Part shown: positions 9,001 to 17,354 of the stretch, one piece after another | Layout: each line of letters begins with the position of its first letter | Position numbering within the stretch: position 1 is the stretch's first letter | From: JBGMEA01 sp963674555 | Lineage (GTDB): Bacteria; Bacillota; Clostridia; Eubacteriales; Anaerofustaceae | Direction: 5' to 3' | NCBI GenBank assembly: GCA_963674555.1 | Contig: OY771429.1 | Span: 744,001 to 808,000 of the forward strand | DNA length: 64,000 nt | Program-made: the position numbers and the translations under genes | Notes under the pieces: model-generated | Told to the model about the DNA's origin: nothing | Seen by the model: the letters and a program-made list of their open reading frames with translations, nothing else | The model's database searches: none

Positions 9001-12000
9001 ATTTTCATTGTATGTATATTCCGCTTCACTATCAGATAGAATTTGTCCAAAAGCATTATATGAAATTGTCTCAGCGTCATTATCGATACTAATCAAATAA
9101 TTATTTTCATCAAGAGTATAGACAATTTGGTTATTTTTACTATCTGTTGTTGTGACAGCATTTCCCAGAGTATCATAAGTATAAGTAAGAACATCCCCGG
9201 GTGCGTTAATGATAGATGACAATAAGCCATTTGCATCATAGGACATTGCTACAATCGGATTAGATAAACCATTCTCTACCATCGAAAGCAATCCGTTTGT
9301 ATAAGTATATGTAGTCACATAACCCATTGGATCCGTAACGGTTGTTAAATAGTCTCCCGTATACGCATAGGTGTAAGTTCTGTTTGCCGGATCTGTGATC
9401 GATGTGATCTTTCCGTTCGTGTACCCGATCGTATAAGTACGGTTCACAGTATCCGTGATCGACTGGATAATACCTGATGCATCAAGCGTAAATGATTGGG
9501 TATTTCCATACTTATCTTCGATCTGATCTAAATAGCCGTCGGCAGTGAAATGATATTCCGTACTGTTATCATAGATCAATGTATAGGTACTGTCCGTATT
9601 TAGCTGTAGTTTTAATTCTGAGTTAAAAGTTGTATAAATACCGTTTTCCGCGTCGGTCAATAAAAATGTGACTACACTGTTATCGGGCATATACAGATAT
9701 TTCATATCAGAAACGGTCACATTTTGGGTCTGATCGTTATCGTTAACGTATGAATAAGTGACATCACCTAAGTTCATATCGTAGCTGAAAGTCCAACCGA
9801 TACCCATGATACCGTTTGAAATATCCTTGCTGTTATAACTACGGCCGAGATCAACATCAAACCCGACCGAACTGACGCTGATATCGGTAGCAGAGGTGGA
9901 ATAAACGCCGATGGAGTCGTTGGTCGTAACATGATTCACGACTACCGTCCAAACTGATTCGTTTCCATCTTCAGAGAAATAGATCGTATATGTACCATTC
10001 TGGCCAGCTTGGAATGTTCCGTCTTCAAATACATTTCCGCTCTGCGCAAAATACGCAATGTCATGTTCTCCGATCGCCCACTTAGCTGTGTCAATCGTAC
10101 CTTCAAAACTGTCCAAATCGACAATAACGTTATTTACGATACCCCAGTCACTTTCTGCATAGATTGCAGGGGAATAGTCTCCTACCGTTACTTGTGAGGA
10201 GTAAGAAAGTGCGGAATAATTACCTTTTGTGTCATATGCGGAAACACTAATCTTATAGACTGCATCGTCGTCAATATTGTCTATTGCAGTCGTATATGTG
10301 CTAAGCGAACCGTTGTATGGCACAGAATAAACACCGCCAACTTGAGTAAATGAACTGTCTATATTTTGTTTATAGACTTTGATTTTATACGAAGAAATGC
10401 CGCTATCAATATTCAAAGGGAGATCAGTGACCTTATTAAAGGTTACTGTGAGTGTTGCTTTGCCAACATGAGCTGTGTCTTGTTCTTCTGTTAGGCTAGG
10501 AGTACTCACTACATTCGGCGCTGTAGTATCAGTCATCGTGACGGTCTTAGTGGCTGAGTTAACGCCGATCCCGTACGAATTCTGCGCCTGAATATAGAAT
10601 TGGTATGCGCCGGTTCCACTTAATACTGTAGCTGAACTGTTCGGAAAACCTGTATAACCGGAAAAGATTGTTTTTCCGGAACTGTTCCATGTGTATGTCG
10701 TACTGTTTAATGTTATTTCATTCGTAATATCTCTTGAAATTGTGCTTCCGCCATATCCTTTAATATAAAGAATATATTTTGAGGCACCCGTAACCTGTGA
10801 GAATGGAATCGATACATTACAGTAACCTGAATTAACCCCACCGCTAGTTACAACCGGTGTTGACAGTGTTGTCGGTGACTGATAGGTTACTGCCAAGTAT
10901 GGTCTGTAAGAAGTTGCTGTAGTTCTCGAACCATATAAATCAACTCGATTATATACAGATGAACTTTCGACTGTCGCACGGAGCATAATTCCGTAATTGG
11001 AATAAGTCCCGTTGGCCCACCAAGCGACAACACGCTTAACATCCCAAGTATGAGAGGCGGATCCTGTCGCGGTACTTGTTCCGCAACTGAAGGAAGAATT
11101 CCCAGGTTGATTGTTATATGTTATTGAACTCGGCGACCAACTTCCCGTTACTCTGTAGAAAGTCATAATAGCATATGGGGGAGAGTTATCCCATTCCCAA
11201 GCTTTAATAGTTGCACTTGTAATTATTTTTTGTGAAATTACAGACTGCAATGTAGGAAACTGAATAAATGTTCTGGTATTAGCCGACATGCTTCCGCTAT
11301 AACCACATCGCATGATTCTGACATCCGACGAGTAAAAGTTATAGTTTGCCCAGCCATTACTCATAACATATGCGTCATAAACCTGTGATGAACCGACCAT
11401 AGTTACTGATGGATCTATAATTACAGGATAAGCAGTATTGGGATCATCTAAGTAATCTTCAGATACAACTACATTAAGATAATATTTGCCTTCCGCTTTT
11501 TCAATCAATTCATAATGAACAGATTCGAAGTAAGCTTCCTCTTTATTTTCTTTTCCATCTGCATCGATCATATACGGTGCAGGCACTGAGCCTACGATCT
11601 CATCGGTTTTACGATCATAAATAACTACTTCACCGTATTCATCAAGCTCCGCATAGCATCCCTTAACTTCTAAGTAAAACTCAAAAACATTTGTTTCAGG
11701 TTTTTGATATAAAATGATATTTTCTTTAACACCAAACTGATCGGGGATATATTCGTAATCAATCACATTTTCATTGTTCTCATCTAACACCGAATATGTG
11801 ATCGCTGTCTTCTTTTCTGATTTCTCATCATAAAGATCAGTTACTTCTTCTGTCTTTGTATTTCCATTATTGACTGATACAGCTTTCTTTTCTTCCTTAG
11901 CTAATTCCTTTTCAATCTCACTCGCATCTTCTTTTAAATCAGTTTTATCTATTTTTCCGCCTGATGTAATCGGTAATAGTGTAATCGAATAGTCCTTGTA

Positions 12001-12465
12001 TTTAACAACTATAGGAGAATTTTCAGAAAGGATTTCTGGCAGATAGGTATCAACCGGAGATGCTTTGGTTTTATACTTCATGATACCTTCATCAAGCATT
12101 TTCGCACCTTCGGTTAATTCAGTTAAAGAAACATCAATATCAGTTAAATGCCCCTCTTCATCCTCATAACGAACAGGAGAAGAATAAAATCTCGCAGTAT
12201 TCGTCCCATCATCATTTAGAAAGACGGTGGTATATTCATCACACTGATCTTCAACGAGTTTTGTCTTATCGATGCTTTGGTCACGAATCGCGACGTCTTC
12301 GTCGGATTGTTCATCTATCTGATTTAGATTTTCACCATCTCCAACATTCTCAGTTGCATAAACAACAGGCACAAAAAAAGATGCGATTTGTGTGAATCCA
12401 CAACCCATAAATAGCATCAATAAGACTAATAGACAAGCAATAATTTTTCTAGGCATACCCCTCAT
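6094..12465 (-). CDS. Secreted Rhs/YD-repeat polymorphic toxin
   Basis: A 2123-residue protein. The N-terminus has a signal peptide (MRGMPRKIIACLL to about residue 38). An acidic segment follows, then a DNRLRE-type beta domain (about 360-520), a fibronectin-III-like region (about 530-790) and an RHS N-terminal region. Dozens of YD repeats (about 950-1850, forms of TRYVYDxxGxL) come next, and the RHS core ends at GMYYLQSRYYDPELCRFISRDD near 1930. After the core is DRAGHFG where many Rhs proteins have DPxGxxG, then a glycine-rich hydrophobic stretch and a roughly 90-residue tip starting near LGRYPTYLALAQKLG. Similar tips occur in other Rhs toxins, but I cannot name an activity. A GGAGGG site precedes the ATG at 12465. 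It probably acts in contact-dependent competition. Confidence 0.88.
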   Translation of the reverse strand: MRGMPRKIIACLLVLLMLFMGCGFTQIASFFVPVVYATENVGDGENLNQIDEQSDEDVAIRDQSIDKTKLVEDQCDEYTTVFLNDDGTNTARFYSSPVRYEDEEGHLTDIDVSLTELTEGAKMLDEGIMKYKTKASPVDTYLPEILSENSPIVVKYKDYSITLLPITSGGKIDKTDLKEDASEIEKELAKEEKKAVSVNNGNTKTEEVTDLYDEKSEKKTAITYSVLDENNENVIDYEYIPDQFGVKENIILYQKPETNVFEFYLEVKGCYAELDEYGEVVIYDRKTDEIVGSVPAPYMIDADGKENKEEAYFESVHYELIEKAEGKYYLNVVVSEDYLDDPNTAYPVIIDPSVTMVGSSQVYDAYVMSNGWANYNFYSSDVRIMRCGYSGSMSANTRTFIQFPTLQSVISQKIITSATIKAWEWDNSPPYAIMTFYRVTGSWSPSSITYNNQPGNSSFSCGTSTATGSASHTWDVKRVVAWWANGTYSNYGIMLRATVESSSVYNRVDLYGSRTTATSYRPYLAVTYQSPTTLSTPVVTSGGVNSGYCNVSIPFSQVTGASKYILYIKGYGGSTISRDITNEITLNSTTYTWNSSGKTIFSGYTGFPNSSATVLSGTGAYQFYIQAQNSYGIGVNSATKTVTMTDTTAPNVVSTPSLTEEQDTAHVGKATLTVTFNKVTDLPLNIDSGISSYKIKVYKQNIDSSFTQVGGVYSVPYNGSLSTYTTAIDNIDDDAVYKISVSAYDTKGNYSALSYSSQVTVGDYSPAIYAESDWGIVNNVIVDLDSFEGTIDTAKWAIGEHDIAYFAQSGNVFEDGTFQAGQNGTYTIYFSEDGNESVWTVVVNHVTTNDSIGVYSTSATDISVSSVGFDVDLGRSYNSKDISNGIMGIGWTFSYDMNLGDVTYSYVNDNDQTQNVTVSDMKYLYMPDNSVVTFLLTDAENGIYTTFNSELKLQLNTDSTYTLIYDNSTEYHFTADGYLDQIEDKYGNTQSFTLDASGIIQSITDTVNRTYTIGYTNGKITSITDPANRTYTYAYTGDYLTTVTDPMGYVTTYTYTNGLLSMVENGLSNPIVAMSYDANGLLSSIINAPGDVLTYTYDTLGNAVTTTDSKNNQIVYTLDENNYLISIDNDAETISYNAFGQILSDSEAEYTYNENGDATTITYTTNNSTQTFTYNVERDILTSTDQDGIVTFYEYNAYHDVILIAEQKSGTTIDYNPSVDPTLFNIAIYTYYTNGSKHTETAPDATETTYTYDAYGNMLTAISVRNSEIISSSTYTYNTIGWGMTESVTSAGDTKTKDNVYDLNGTLIRTKNEDNEYTRYVYDAAGQLIQKINHEDYNATDDGLNDTPIAYTYANANVGERYIYDVYANVLRHTNSNGAVTRYVYDASLRLVQKVMSDQYDPADDGLPASSSYADNTVGYRYTYDDQDHLLREATPDGKVTRYVYDTNGNMVHMITWDQYNLSYDGLNESTPVDTYSDASVGYRYIYDSNDNLLRSTDPDGNVTRYVYDQYENLLQQINPSQYNASYDGLNETAPIDSYSDNTVGFRYTYFDSGSVETITTPDNSVFTFTTDDSVSTQMFGSITNTFSYNDDGTLDTITNTNGYSLTYSYDELGYIVSYDEIFGSNEYEFCYTYDSDGKILTVAESSTEQARYTYDEDKQLIRVDSVTESATFAYTYNDRGNITSKNVYTYTTQSDLSSETPTDTIVYSYTNVDDPDQLTSYDGLVISYNAVGDMIDYNDMTYVWSTDSELTQIKNTATDEVLESYTYNPNGIRTSKTVGSITTTYTLQGSLIDAETTNGVTVNYVYNSDDSPIYFEVSDGATTDQYWYETNAQGDVIGIVDDSNNEVVTYTYDTWGKLLNIGGSLASTVGMQNHLLYRGYYYDSETGMYYLQSRYYDPELCRFISRDDISYHEGETGAAANLYAYCNNDPVNYTDRAGHFGTPIQWVCAIIGGIAGWFFGDYVAKKLGYSSGWKYWAIRAGVTVGGAVIGWFAGGVMAAIIKGFIFSSPSLVSRIPVWVYKFLGVTTGTVVLGRYPTYLALAQKLGSSVFSIASNVWNKLSAAAQWALNRAFLDKVISSGQKITLSFNAYKAQKGTYFYKEIEYLLSKGYKIVKYGWELIKK

Positions 12466-12648
12466 GGCAACACCCTCCCCAAATAATAGAATTTTGATAT
12501 ATTGCTTTAAATTATTAAATTTTTTTCTTGATAAATGGATTGTATATTAACATCAGCATTCTGTCAATAAAAATTTGATTTATATTTGAATTATAATATA
12601 TATTCCCTATTTCTATCTCCTTCATTCTTAGACCTCAGTATGCCTAAG

Positions 12649-12896
12649 TATGCCTATCACCCAAGAAAATCAAAGAATATTCATGAAAATATAAACAATT
12701 CTTTTTTTATTGCATATTATTGCAAACTAGAAAAACCCTTTATTTAAAGCCAAAAACATGCATTTAAAATGCGTGTTTTATAAGCATGTCTAGATCCTTG
12801 AGTGACACTCTTAATCAGGGTGTCCAGGGTTCGAGCCCCTGATGAGTCACCATTTTTTTGCTTTAGAACCACTGTTTATGATGGTTTCTTTTTTAT
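12649..12896 (+). repeat. att-like direct repeat, copy A (arm, variable hairpin, tRNA-Lys 3' half, terminator)
   Basis: Matches copy B at 27743-27989 over about 247 bp. From left to right: TATGCCTATCAC, an AT-rich arm with AAGAATATTC-like sequence, a CTTTATTTAAAG palindrome, a hairpin (12753-12779), the tRNA-Lys 3' half, and a hairpin with T-run. The stretch 12804-12857 is identical to copy B over 54 bp. To its left, GTATGCCTAAGTATGCCTAT (12638-12657) also occurs beside the integrase end at 28011-28030. This is the structure of a recombinase attachment site whose core is the 3' end of a tRNA gene. Confidence 0.75.
12808..12852 (+). pseudogene. tRNA-Lys(CTT) 3' half, no 5' half
   Basis: The anticodon loop CTCTTAA is followed by the 3' anticodon strand TCAGG, a variable loop, a perfect T-arm (CAGGGTTCGAGCCCCTG) and an acceptor strand ending CACCA. 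Upstream sequence does not supply a D-arm or acceptor 5' strand (GACTCAT expected). It is therefore a partial copy, as created by site-specific integration, and not a functional tRNA. Confidence 0.8.
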
Positions 12897-14053
12897 TGAG
12901 ATCCACTCTTTAAAGATAATTCACTGCAAAGCTCACCCGTATTCTCAACGACACGCAAGCCAAACTCGATTGCTTTTTCATACAATGTCCTGTTCTTATC
13001 ATTCATGTCCCCGTAACTTTTTAAGCAATTGATTACAGTATTGCATCCGGATAATCTTTCGATAGCTCTATATAAAGTTTCATCACTTATTTGCATAAAA
13101 CTTTTCTCACTTATTACCTCTACAGCAAGGTCTGATGCAAGCTGATAATCGATATCATTCTCATGCAATATACCTGTGATAAACGCTAGTCGATTTTTTT
13201 GCAAAATTCGATACTCTTCAATACCGCTTCCGCCACCGGCTATAACAAAAATATTTGCTTTACCGATTCCCTTACCTATTTCAACACTCCCAAACAAAGG
13301 ATTGTAACTCCCACTTGTTAGATCATACAATTTATTGATGTTTTCCTTTGTAAATATTTCCTTTGGTGAGCCATAATGCGCGATACGATCCCCTTTAACG
13401 CACATGACGATGTCGGATACTTTTTGCGCAAGATCCAACTCGTGCAAAGACATGATGACAGCAATATTACGTGATTTTGCCATATCTCTTAGAATATTAA
13501 GCAAATCTATTTGATAACGAATATCCAAAAATGATGTCGGTTCGTCAAGCACGATTATTTCGGGTTCTTGACAAATCGCACGTGCGAGCAAAACGCGTTG
13601 TCGCTGCCCATCACTGATTTGTGTAAAATCCCTGTGTCTAAGATCCCATATATCCACTAGTTCCATCGCTTCGCGCGTTTTGACTTTATCTTCTTCCGAT
13701 AATATCCCTAATTTCCCTGTGTATGGATAGCGCCCCGTGAAAACAACATCCTCACAAGTCATCAATTCCGTTCTTAATTTATCTGTCAAAACAACAGCAA
13801 CTTTATAAGACATATCCTTGTTTGTCATATCTTCTATCGAACATTGGTCTATATAAACAGTGCCGTATATGCTTTTAAGATATTTTGTGATGCTTTTTAA
13901 AATAGTTGTCTTTCCTGAAGCATTTGGACCGATCAAAGTCAAAATTTGTCCTTTTTTTAAAGATATGTCAATATCTTTGATCAACGGTTTACCGTCATAT
14001 CCGACTGTCAATTGCTCTGTATGAAAATAAATAGCACTATTATCTTTGCTCAA
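12893..14053 (-). CDS. ABC transporter ATPase (FecE/BtuD type) with C-terminal extension
   Basis: A 386-residue ATPase. Residues 1-255 form the nucleotide-binding domain with Walker A GPNASGKTT, signature ISDGQRQRVLLARAI and Walker B IIVLDEPTSFLD. About 130 further residues (from KANIFVIAGGGSGIEEYR) form an added domain seen in some clostridial corrinoid/iron ATPases; its role is unknown to me. The start overlaps the permease stop by four bases. The gene ends inside repeat copy A: its TAA lies in the T-run after the tRNA half, so its last codons abut the recombination site. It should energise uptake by the permease and binding protein upstream. Cobalamin riboswitch control suggests corrinoid, cobalt or tetrapyrrole uptake. 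Confidence 0.88.
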   Translation of the reverse strand: MSKDNSAIYFHTEQLTVGYDGKPLIKDIDISLKKGQILTLIGPNASGKTTILKSITKYLKSIYGTVYIDQCSIEDMTNKDMSYKVAVVLTDKLRTELMTCEDVVFTGRYPYTGKLGILSEEDKVKTREAMELVDIWDLRHRDFTQISDGQRQRVLLARAICQEPEIIVLDEPTSFLDIRYQIDLLNILRDMAKSRNIAVIMSLHELDLAQKVSDIVMCVKGDRIAHYGSPKEIFTKENINKLYDLTSGSYNPLFGSVEIGKGIGKANIFVIAGGGSGIEEYRILQKNRLAFITGILHENDIDYQLASDLAVEVISEKSFMQISDETLYRAIERLSGCNTVINCLKSYGDMNDKNRTLYEKAIEFGLRVVENTGELCSELSLKSGSQ

Positions 14054-15072
14054 TTTGTCCTCCGTCTTCGAACCATAATATAGATAACGATCGGCGCACC
14101 GAATACCGCCGTTACGGAACTGATACTCAATTCAGTCGGTGCAAACATTGTTCGAGCGATCAAATCACATCCTAAACAAAAAATCGCTCCGCCTAAAAAA
14201 CATGCAGGAATAACGATAAGAGGCTTTGCGGTTTTTAGAAAAGCTTTAATAAGATGCGGTACCGCTATACCAACGAAAGAGATCGGACCGGCAAACGCCG
14301 TGACGCAAGCCGAAAACATGCTTGAAAGCAGCACTAACATCACGCGAAACAACTTGATATTAACACCCATATTTTGCGCATAGTTTTCTCCGAGTTGAAA
14401 TGCCCCTATTGGTTTTGAAAGTAAAAAAGTAATGACAAAAGTAATTGATACGACGATCGTCATAACCAAAACATCATTCCATGAAATCCCGGAAAAGCTT
14501 CCGCGTGACCAATAATGCAGGTTCACGATGTTGGCATCATTGGCAAAAGTAACCAGGAAATCTGTTATTGCCGAACAGATATAACCGATCATAACGCCGC
14601 TTACAATCAACATTGACATTCGCTGAACCTTACGTGCTACGAGAAGCACAAAACCCATCGATATCATTGCTCCAATAAATGCGGTTGCGATAAGAAGTGC
14701 GGAGCTTACCGCAAATGATGCGCTGAACACCGTGATCATAACGATGGCTACCGCTAACTTTGCCCCTGACGATATTCCTAGCACAAAAGGTCCAGCGATC
14801 GGATTGCTAAAGAAAGTTTGTAATAAAAAGCCTGACAACGCTAACGCACCACCCAATACTACACACGCTATGAGTCTAGGAAAACGAATAAGCCAGATGA
14901 TTTTTTCGCTTGTTGTTTCACCGCCACGATTGATGATCGCCTGCCAAATATCTTTGAAAGAGACCGCGAAACTACCGATACTTATGTTCAGGATTACTAA
15001 TACGACCAATGCCGCAATCAATATTGCGAAAATCAGGATAAAACGATATTTTTCTTTTGACTTTTCGATCAT
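14050..15072 (-). CDS. ABC transporter permease, FecCD/BtuC family
   Basis: A 340-residue membrane protein with about ten hydrophobic segments, and the family-typical RFPRLIACVVLGGALALSG near residue 65 and GPISFVGIAVPHL near 265. BtuC/FecCD permeases work as dimers importing cobalamin, haem or ferric siderophores. It lies 39 bp after the binding-protein gene and overlaps the ATPase start by four bases. Substrate cannot be read from sequence; the upstream cobalamin riboswitch favours a corrinoid or cobalt-related ligand. Confidence 0.9.
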   Translation of the reverse strand: MIEKSKEKYRFILIFAILIAALVVLVILNISIGSFAVSFKDIWQAIINRGGETTSEKIIWLIRFPRLIACVVLGGALALSGFLLQTFFSNPIAGPFVLGISSGAKLAVAIVMITVFSASFAVSSALLIATAFIGAMISMGFVLLVARKVQRMSMLIVSGVMIGYICSAITDFLVTFANDANIVNLHYWSRGSFSGISWNDVLVMTIVVSITFVITFLLSKPIGAFQLGENYAQNMGVNIKLFRVMLVLLSSMFSACVTAFAGPISFVGIAVPHLIKAFLKTAKPLIVIPACFLGGAIFCLGCDLIARTMFAPTELSISSVTAVFGAPIVIYIMVRRRRTN

Positions 15073-15111
15073 ACAACTATGCCTATACTTTCTATTGATT
15101 ACATATGTGAT

Positions 15112-16266
15112 TTATTTTAACTTATACAAGAAATTCAACTCTGTTAATTCGTCCCCTGCTATCAACATGTTATGCATATCTGAAATCATCAGACCTACTT
15201 GCGTCATCTCTTGATAAAGATTTTGACCGGTACACCAAACATCTCCGTTTTGAACCGCTTTAAAATCAGCCAACAAAGCGTTCTTCCCTATAAGCTCTTC
15301 CAGAGTGTATACCCCTCCGTCGATCGTACTGTTATAAATAATATAATCCGCTTCTTTTGCCGTAGCGTAAAACTCTTCCATTTCCAAAGTAACGGTTGAA
15401 GTTGCTTTTTCAGGATCTCCCAGATCTTCATAAATATAATGCCCTCCTGCCAATTCGATCATTTTTGATACATAATCTCCGGATTTTCGCGTAACAGCCG
15501 AACCTGCTGAACTAATATAAAAGAAAGCTACGGTCTTACCGGTATCCTCAAGACCTTCGACCGCCTGCATATATGAAACTTGCTCATTAAAAATTTGTTC
15601 CGCAATTTCTTCCTTATCAAGCAGTATTGCGTATAATTTTATCCATTCGGTTCGTCCCAAAGGATGCGATTCAAAGCTGGATTGTTCTACGAGCACAGGG
15701 ATGCCCAAAGCTTCGAGCTTTTCTTTTACTTCCGGAGTATGATTGATCATGGTGTTCTCTATAGCCAACTCACAGTCATTTGCCAAAAGCAATTCATAAT
15801 CAGGTTTACTGTACTTACCCGCATAAAGGATATCTCCGTTCTCAAGCGCCTCTTTTGCATTTTCGATATACCAGCCATCGGCATCGGTGCCAGAAAAAGC
15901 TATGCTGTCCAAAGAAGAAAGTGCATCAAACAAGCTCATAACAGCTGTAGCGACCAAATAGATATCATCGATCGGTTGTTGTAAGATCACAATATCTTCA
16001 TCAATGTCGTTAGGTACGTGCTGATCCTCCGGAACAACAAGGAACCTGCTTCCATCAGATATTGTTATCAAAGCATATCCGCCGGCATAATAGTCTACAT
16101 TAAAATTCTGTGCGTATTTAAGCTCCATACTGTATTCTTTTTCCCAACCATTCCCAAGCCCATTATCAGCTATCGAATCGGATGGGCTACATCCTGTCAA
16201 CATTGTTGATAAGATCAAAAAACAAATGAATACAGCTATGATTTTTTTAGTTGTATTTTGATTCAT
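15112..16266 (-). CDS. ABC transporter substrate-binding lipoprotein (BtuF/FepB-like)
   Basis: A 384-residue class III periplasmic-binding-type protein with a lipobox (TMLTGC, Cys26), so it is anchored outside the membrane. Two alpha/beta lobes are linked by a long helix, as in BtuF/FecB-type proteins; DYELLLANDCELAIENTMI and TGKTVAFFYISSAGSAV mark the two lobes. Its start overlaps the NEAT-like gene end by four bases, and it precedes the permease. It would capture the ligand for the transporter; ligand identity is inferred only from the B12 riboswitch and the neighbouring CbiK and NEAT-like genes. Confidence 0.87.
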   Translation of the reverse strand: MNQNTTKKIIAVFICFLILSTMLTGCSPSDSIADNGLGNGWEKEYSMELKYAQNFNVDYYAGGYALITISDGSRFLVVPEDQHVPNDIDEDIVILQQPIDDIYLVATAVMSLFDALSSLDSIAFSGTDADGWYIENAKEALENGDILYAGKYSKPDYELLLANDCELAIENTMINHTPEVKEKLEALGIPVLVEQSSFESHPLGRTEWIKLYAILLDKEEIAEQIFNEQVSYMQAVEGLEDTGKTVAFFYISSAGSAVTRKSGDYVSKMIELAGGHYIYEDLGDPEKATSTVTLEMEEFYATAKEADYIIYNSTIDGGVYTLEELIGKNALLADFKAVQNGDVWCTGQNLYQEMTQVGLMISDMHNMLIAGDELTELNFLYKLK

Positions 16267-16772
16267 GATCGATTTTCCGTCAGTTTTTTTCTTTTTACTA
16301 TAATTTGTACAATCGCAATGATGCCCGCAAGTATAACAGCAGTGATCACGATGATCATAACAGTGTTATTTTTCTGTCCAACTGCTTTTAGAGTCGAAGA
16401 GTCGAAATATAAAGTGTATTCGATCACATGCGGTTCGCTCATTGCTTCAGTCTCGGCACTTATGGCGATATCTTGATCGAAAACCGTGACGCGTATTTCA
16501 AAAGTAGAGTTCCCTTCCTCATTGATCGGATAATAATAAGTTCCATCGATCAACATATACGTATAGTACGAACTGCTCCATATGATTGTTGCTGTCATTT
16601 CGCCTTCGGAAACGATAAGCACACACGGTGTTTCGACTGAAGATCTTCCCGATCCACCCGCCAGAAACACTTCGATCGTATATTGTCCATCATCGGGGAC
16701 ATCTGCTGCCACAGCCGAAATCGGCGCACAAATTAGTATGATCAGCAATAAAATTGCAATGCTTTTTTTCAT
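16263..16772 (-). CDS. Secreted, membrane-anchored NEAT-like protein
   Basis: A 169-residue protein: signal peptide (residues 1-23), one beta-sandwich domain (about 25-130) and a C-terminal transmembrane helix (about 138-160) with a basic tail KRKK. The pattern DGQYTIEVFLAGGSGRSSVE, then YTYMLIDGTYYYPINEEGNS, resembles NEAT-type iron-transport-associated domains found beside haem or cobalt ABC systems in clostridia. It sits between another small surface protein and the binding protein, in the operon behind the leftward cobalamin riboswitch. It may relay tetrapyrrole or metal ligands to the transporter. The NEAT relationship is judged by eye. Confidence 0.65.
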   Translation of the reverse strand: MKKSIAILLLIILICAPISAVAADVPDDGQYTIEVFLAGGSGRSSVETPCVLIVSEGEMTATIIWSSSYYTYMLIDGTYYYPINEEGNSTFEIRVTVFDQDIAISAETEAMSEPHVIEYTLYFDSSTLKAVGQKNNTVMIIVITAVILAGIIAIVQIIVKRKKLTENRS

Positions 16773-16854
16773 ATGAGCTCCTTTAGCTTTATCTGCAAAA
16801 CGACGTCGGGAGTAGGCATACGCCTACTCCATCATGATTCTTATACTGAATAAT

Positions 16855-17265
16855 TTACTCTACCTCTACCATCGTTTCAGATTGGAACACCAGTACTCTG
16901 TCATACCATTGCTCTTTGTTGATGCTCCATGCAGCGCAATCGATCTCTTGATCCAATGCATCTACAGGTACTTCGTATGTATACATTCCCTCATCGTCTT
17001 CGACAAAATAAATATAATCCGCTTCATCAGCAGCGAGCGCTTCTTCACCCGTGCCCATATAGAGCTTTTCGTAACCTGTACCGCTTAATGTCATCACCGC
17101 GGTCATTGCTTCACCGTCTACTGTTAATTGACAATCTACGATTTTAAACATAGATGAACTTGATTCCACTGCGATGGTATAAACAGTTGCTTCTTCCTTT
17201 GTGCAACCGCTAAACAGTCCGGTAATCAAGAAAATTGAAATAAGTAATATAAGTGTTTTTTTCAT
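16855..17265 (-). CDS. Small lipoprotein related to NEAT-like surface proteins
   Basis: A 136-residue lipoprotein (lipobox LFSGC, Cys21). The mature part is a predicted beta protein with SSMFKIVDCQLTVDG, LSGTGYEKLYMGTGEEA and IDCAAWSINKEQWYDRVLVF, a recurring pattern in clostridial proteins next to CbiK and FecBCD-type transporters. Function is not established; position suggests a surface ligand-binding role in the same uptake system. It lies between cbiK and the NEAT-like gene, all in one direction. Confidence 0.6.
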   Translation of the reverse strand: MKKTLILLISIFLITGLFSGCTKEEATVYTIAVESSSSMFKIVDCQLTVDGEAMTAVMTLSGTGYEKLYMGTGEEALAADEADYIYFVEDDEGMYTYEVPVDALDQEIDCAAWSINKEQWYDRVLVFQSETMVEVE

Positions 17266-17354
17266 TTTTTCCCTCTTTTTAATAAATATTTATCCTTAAA
17301 TGCCCTCGCCTCCAGCGAGGACAAATAGATCGAACTATATTTTTTTATGCTTAT

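Noticed and set aside
12781..12857. Functional tRNA-Lys gene
   Set aside because: Only the 3' half is present. The bases upstream of the anticodon loop do not form an anticodon stem, D-arm or acceptor.
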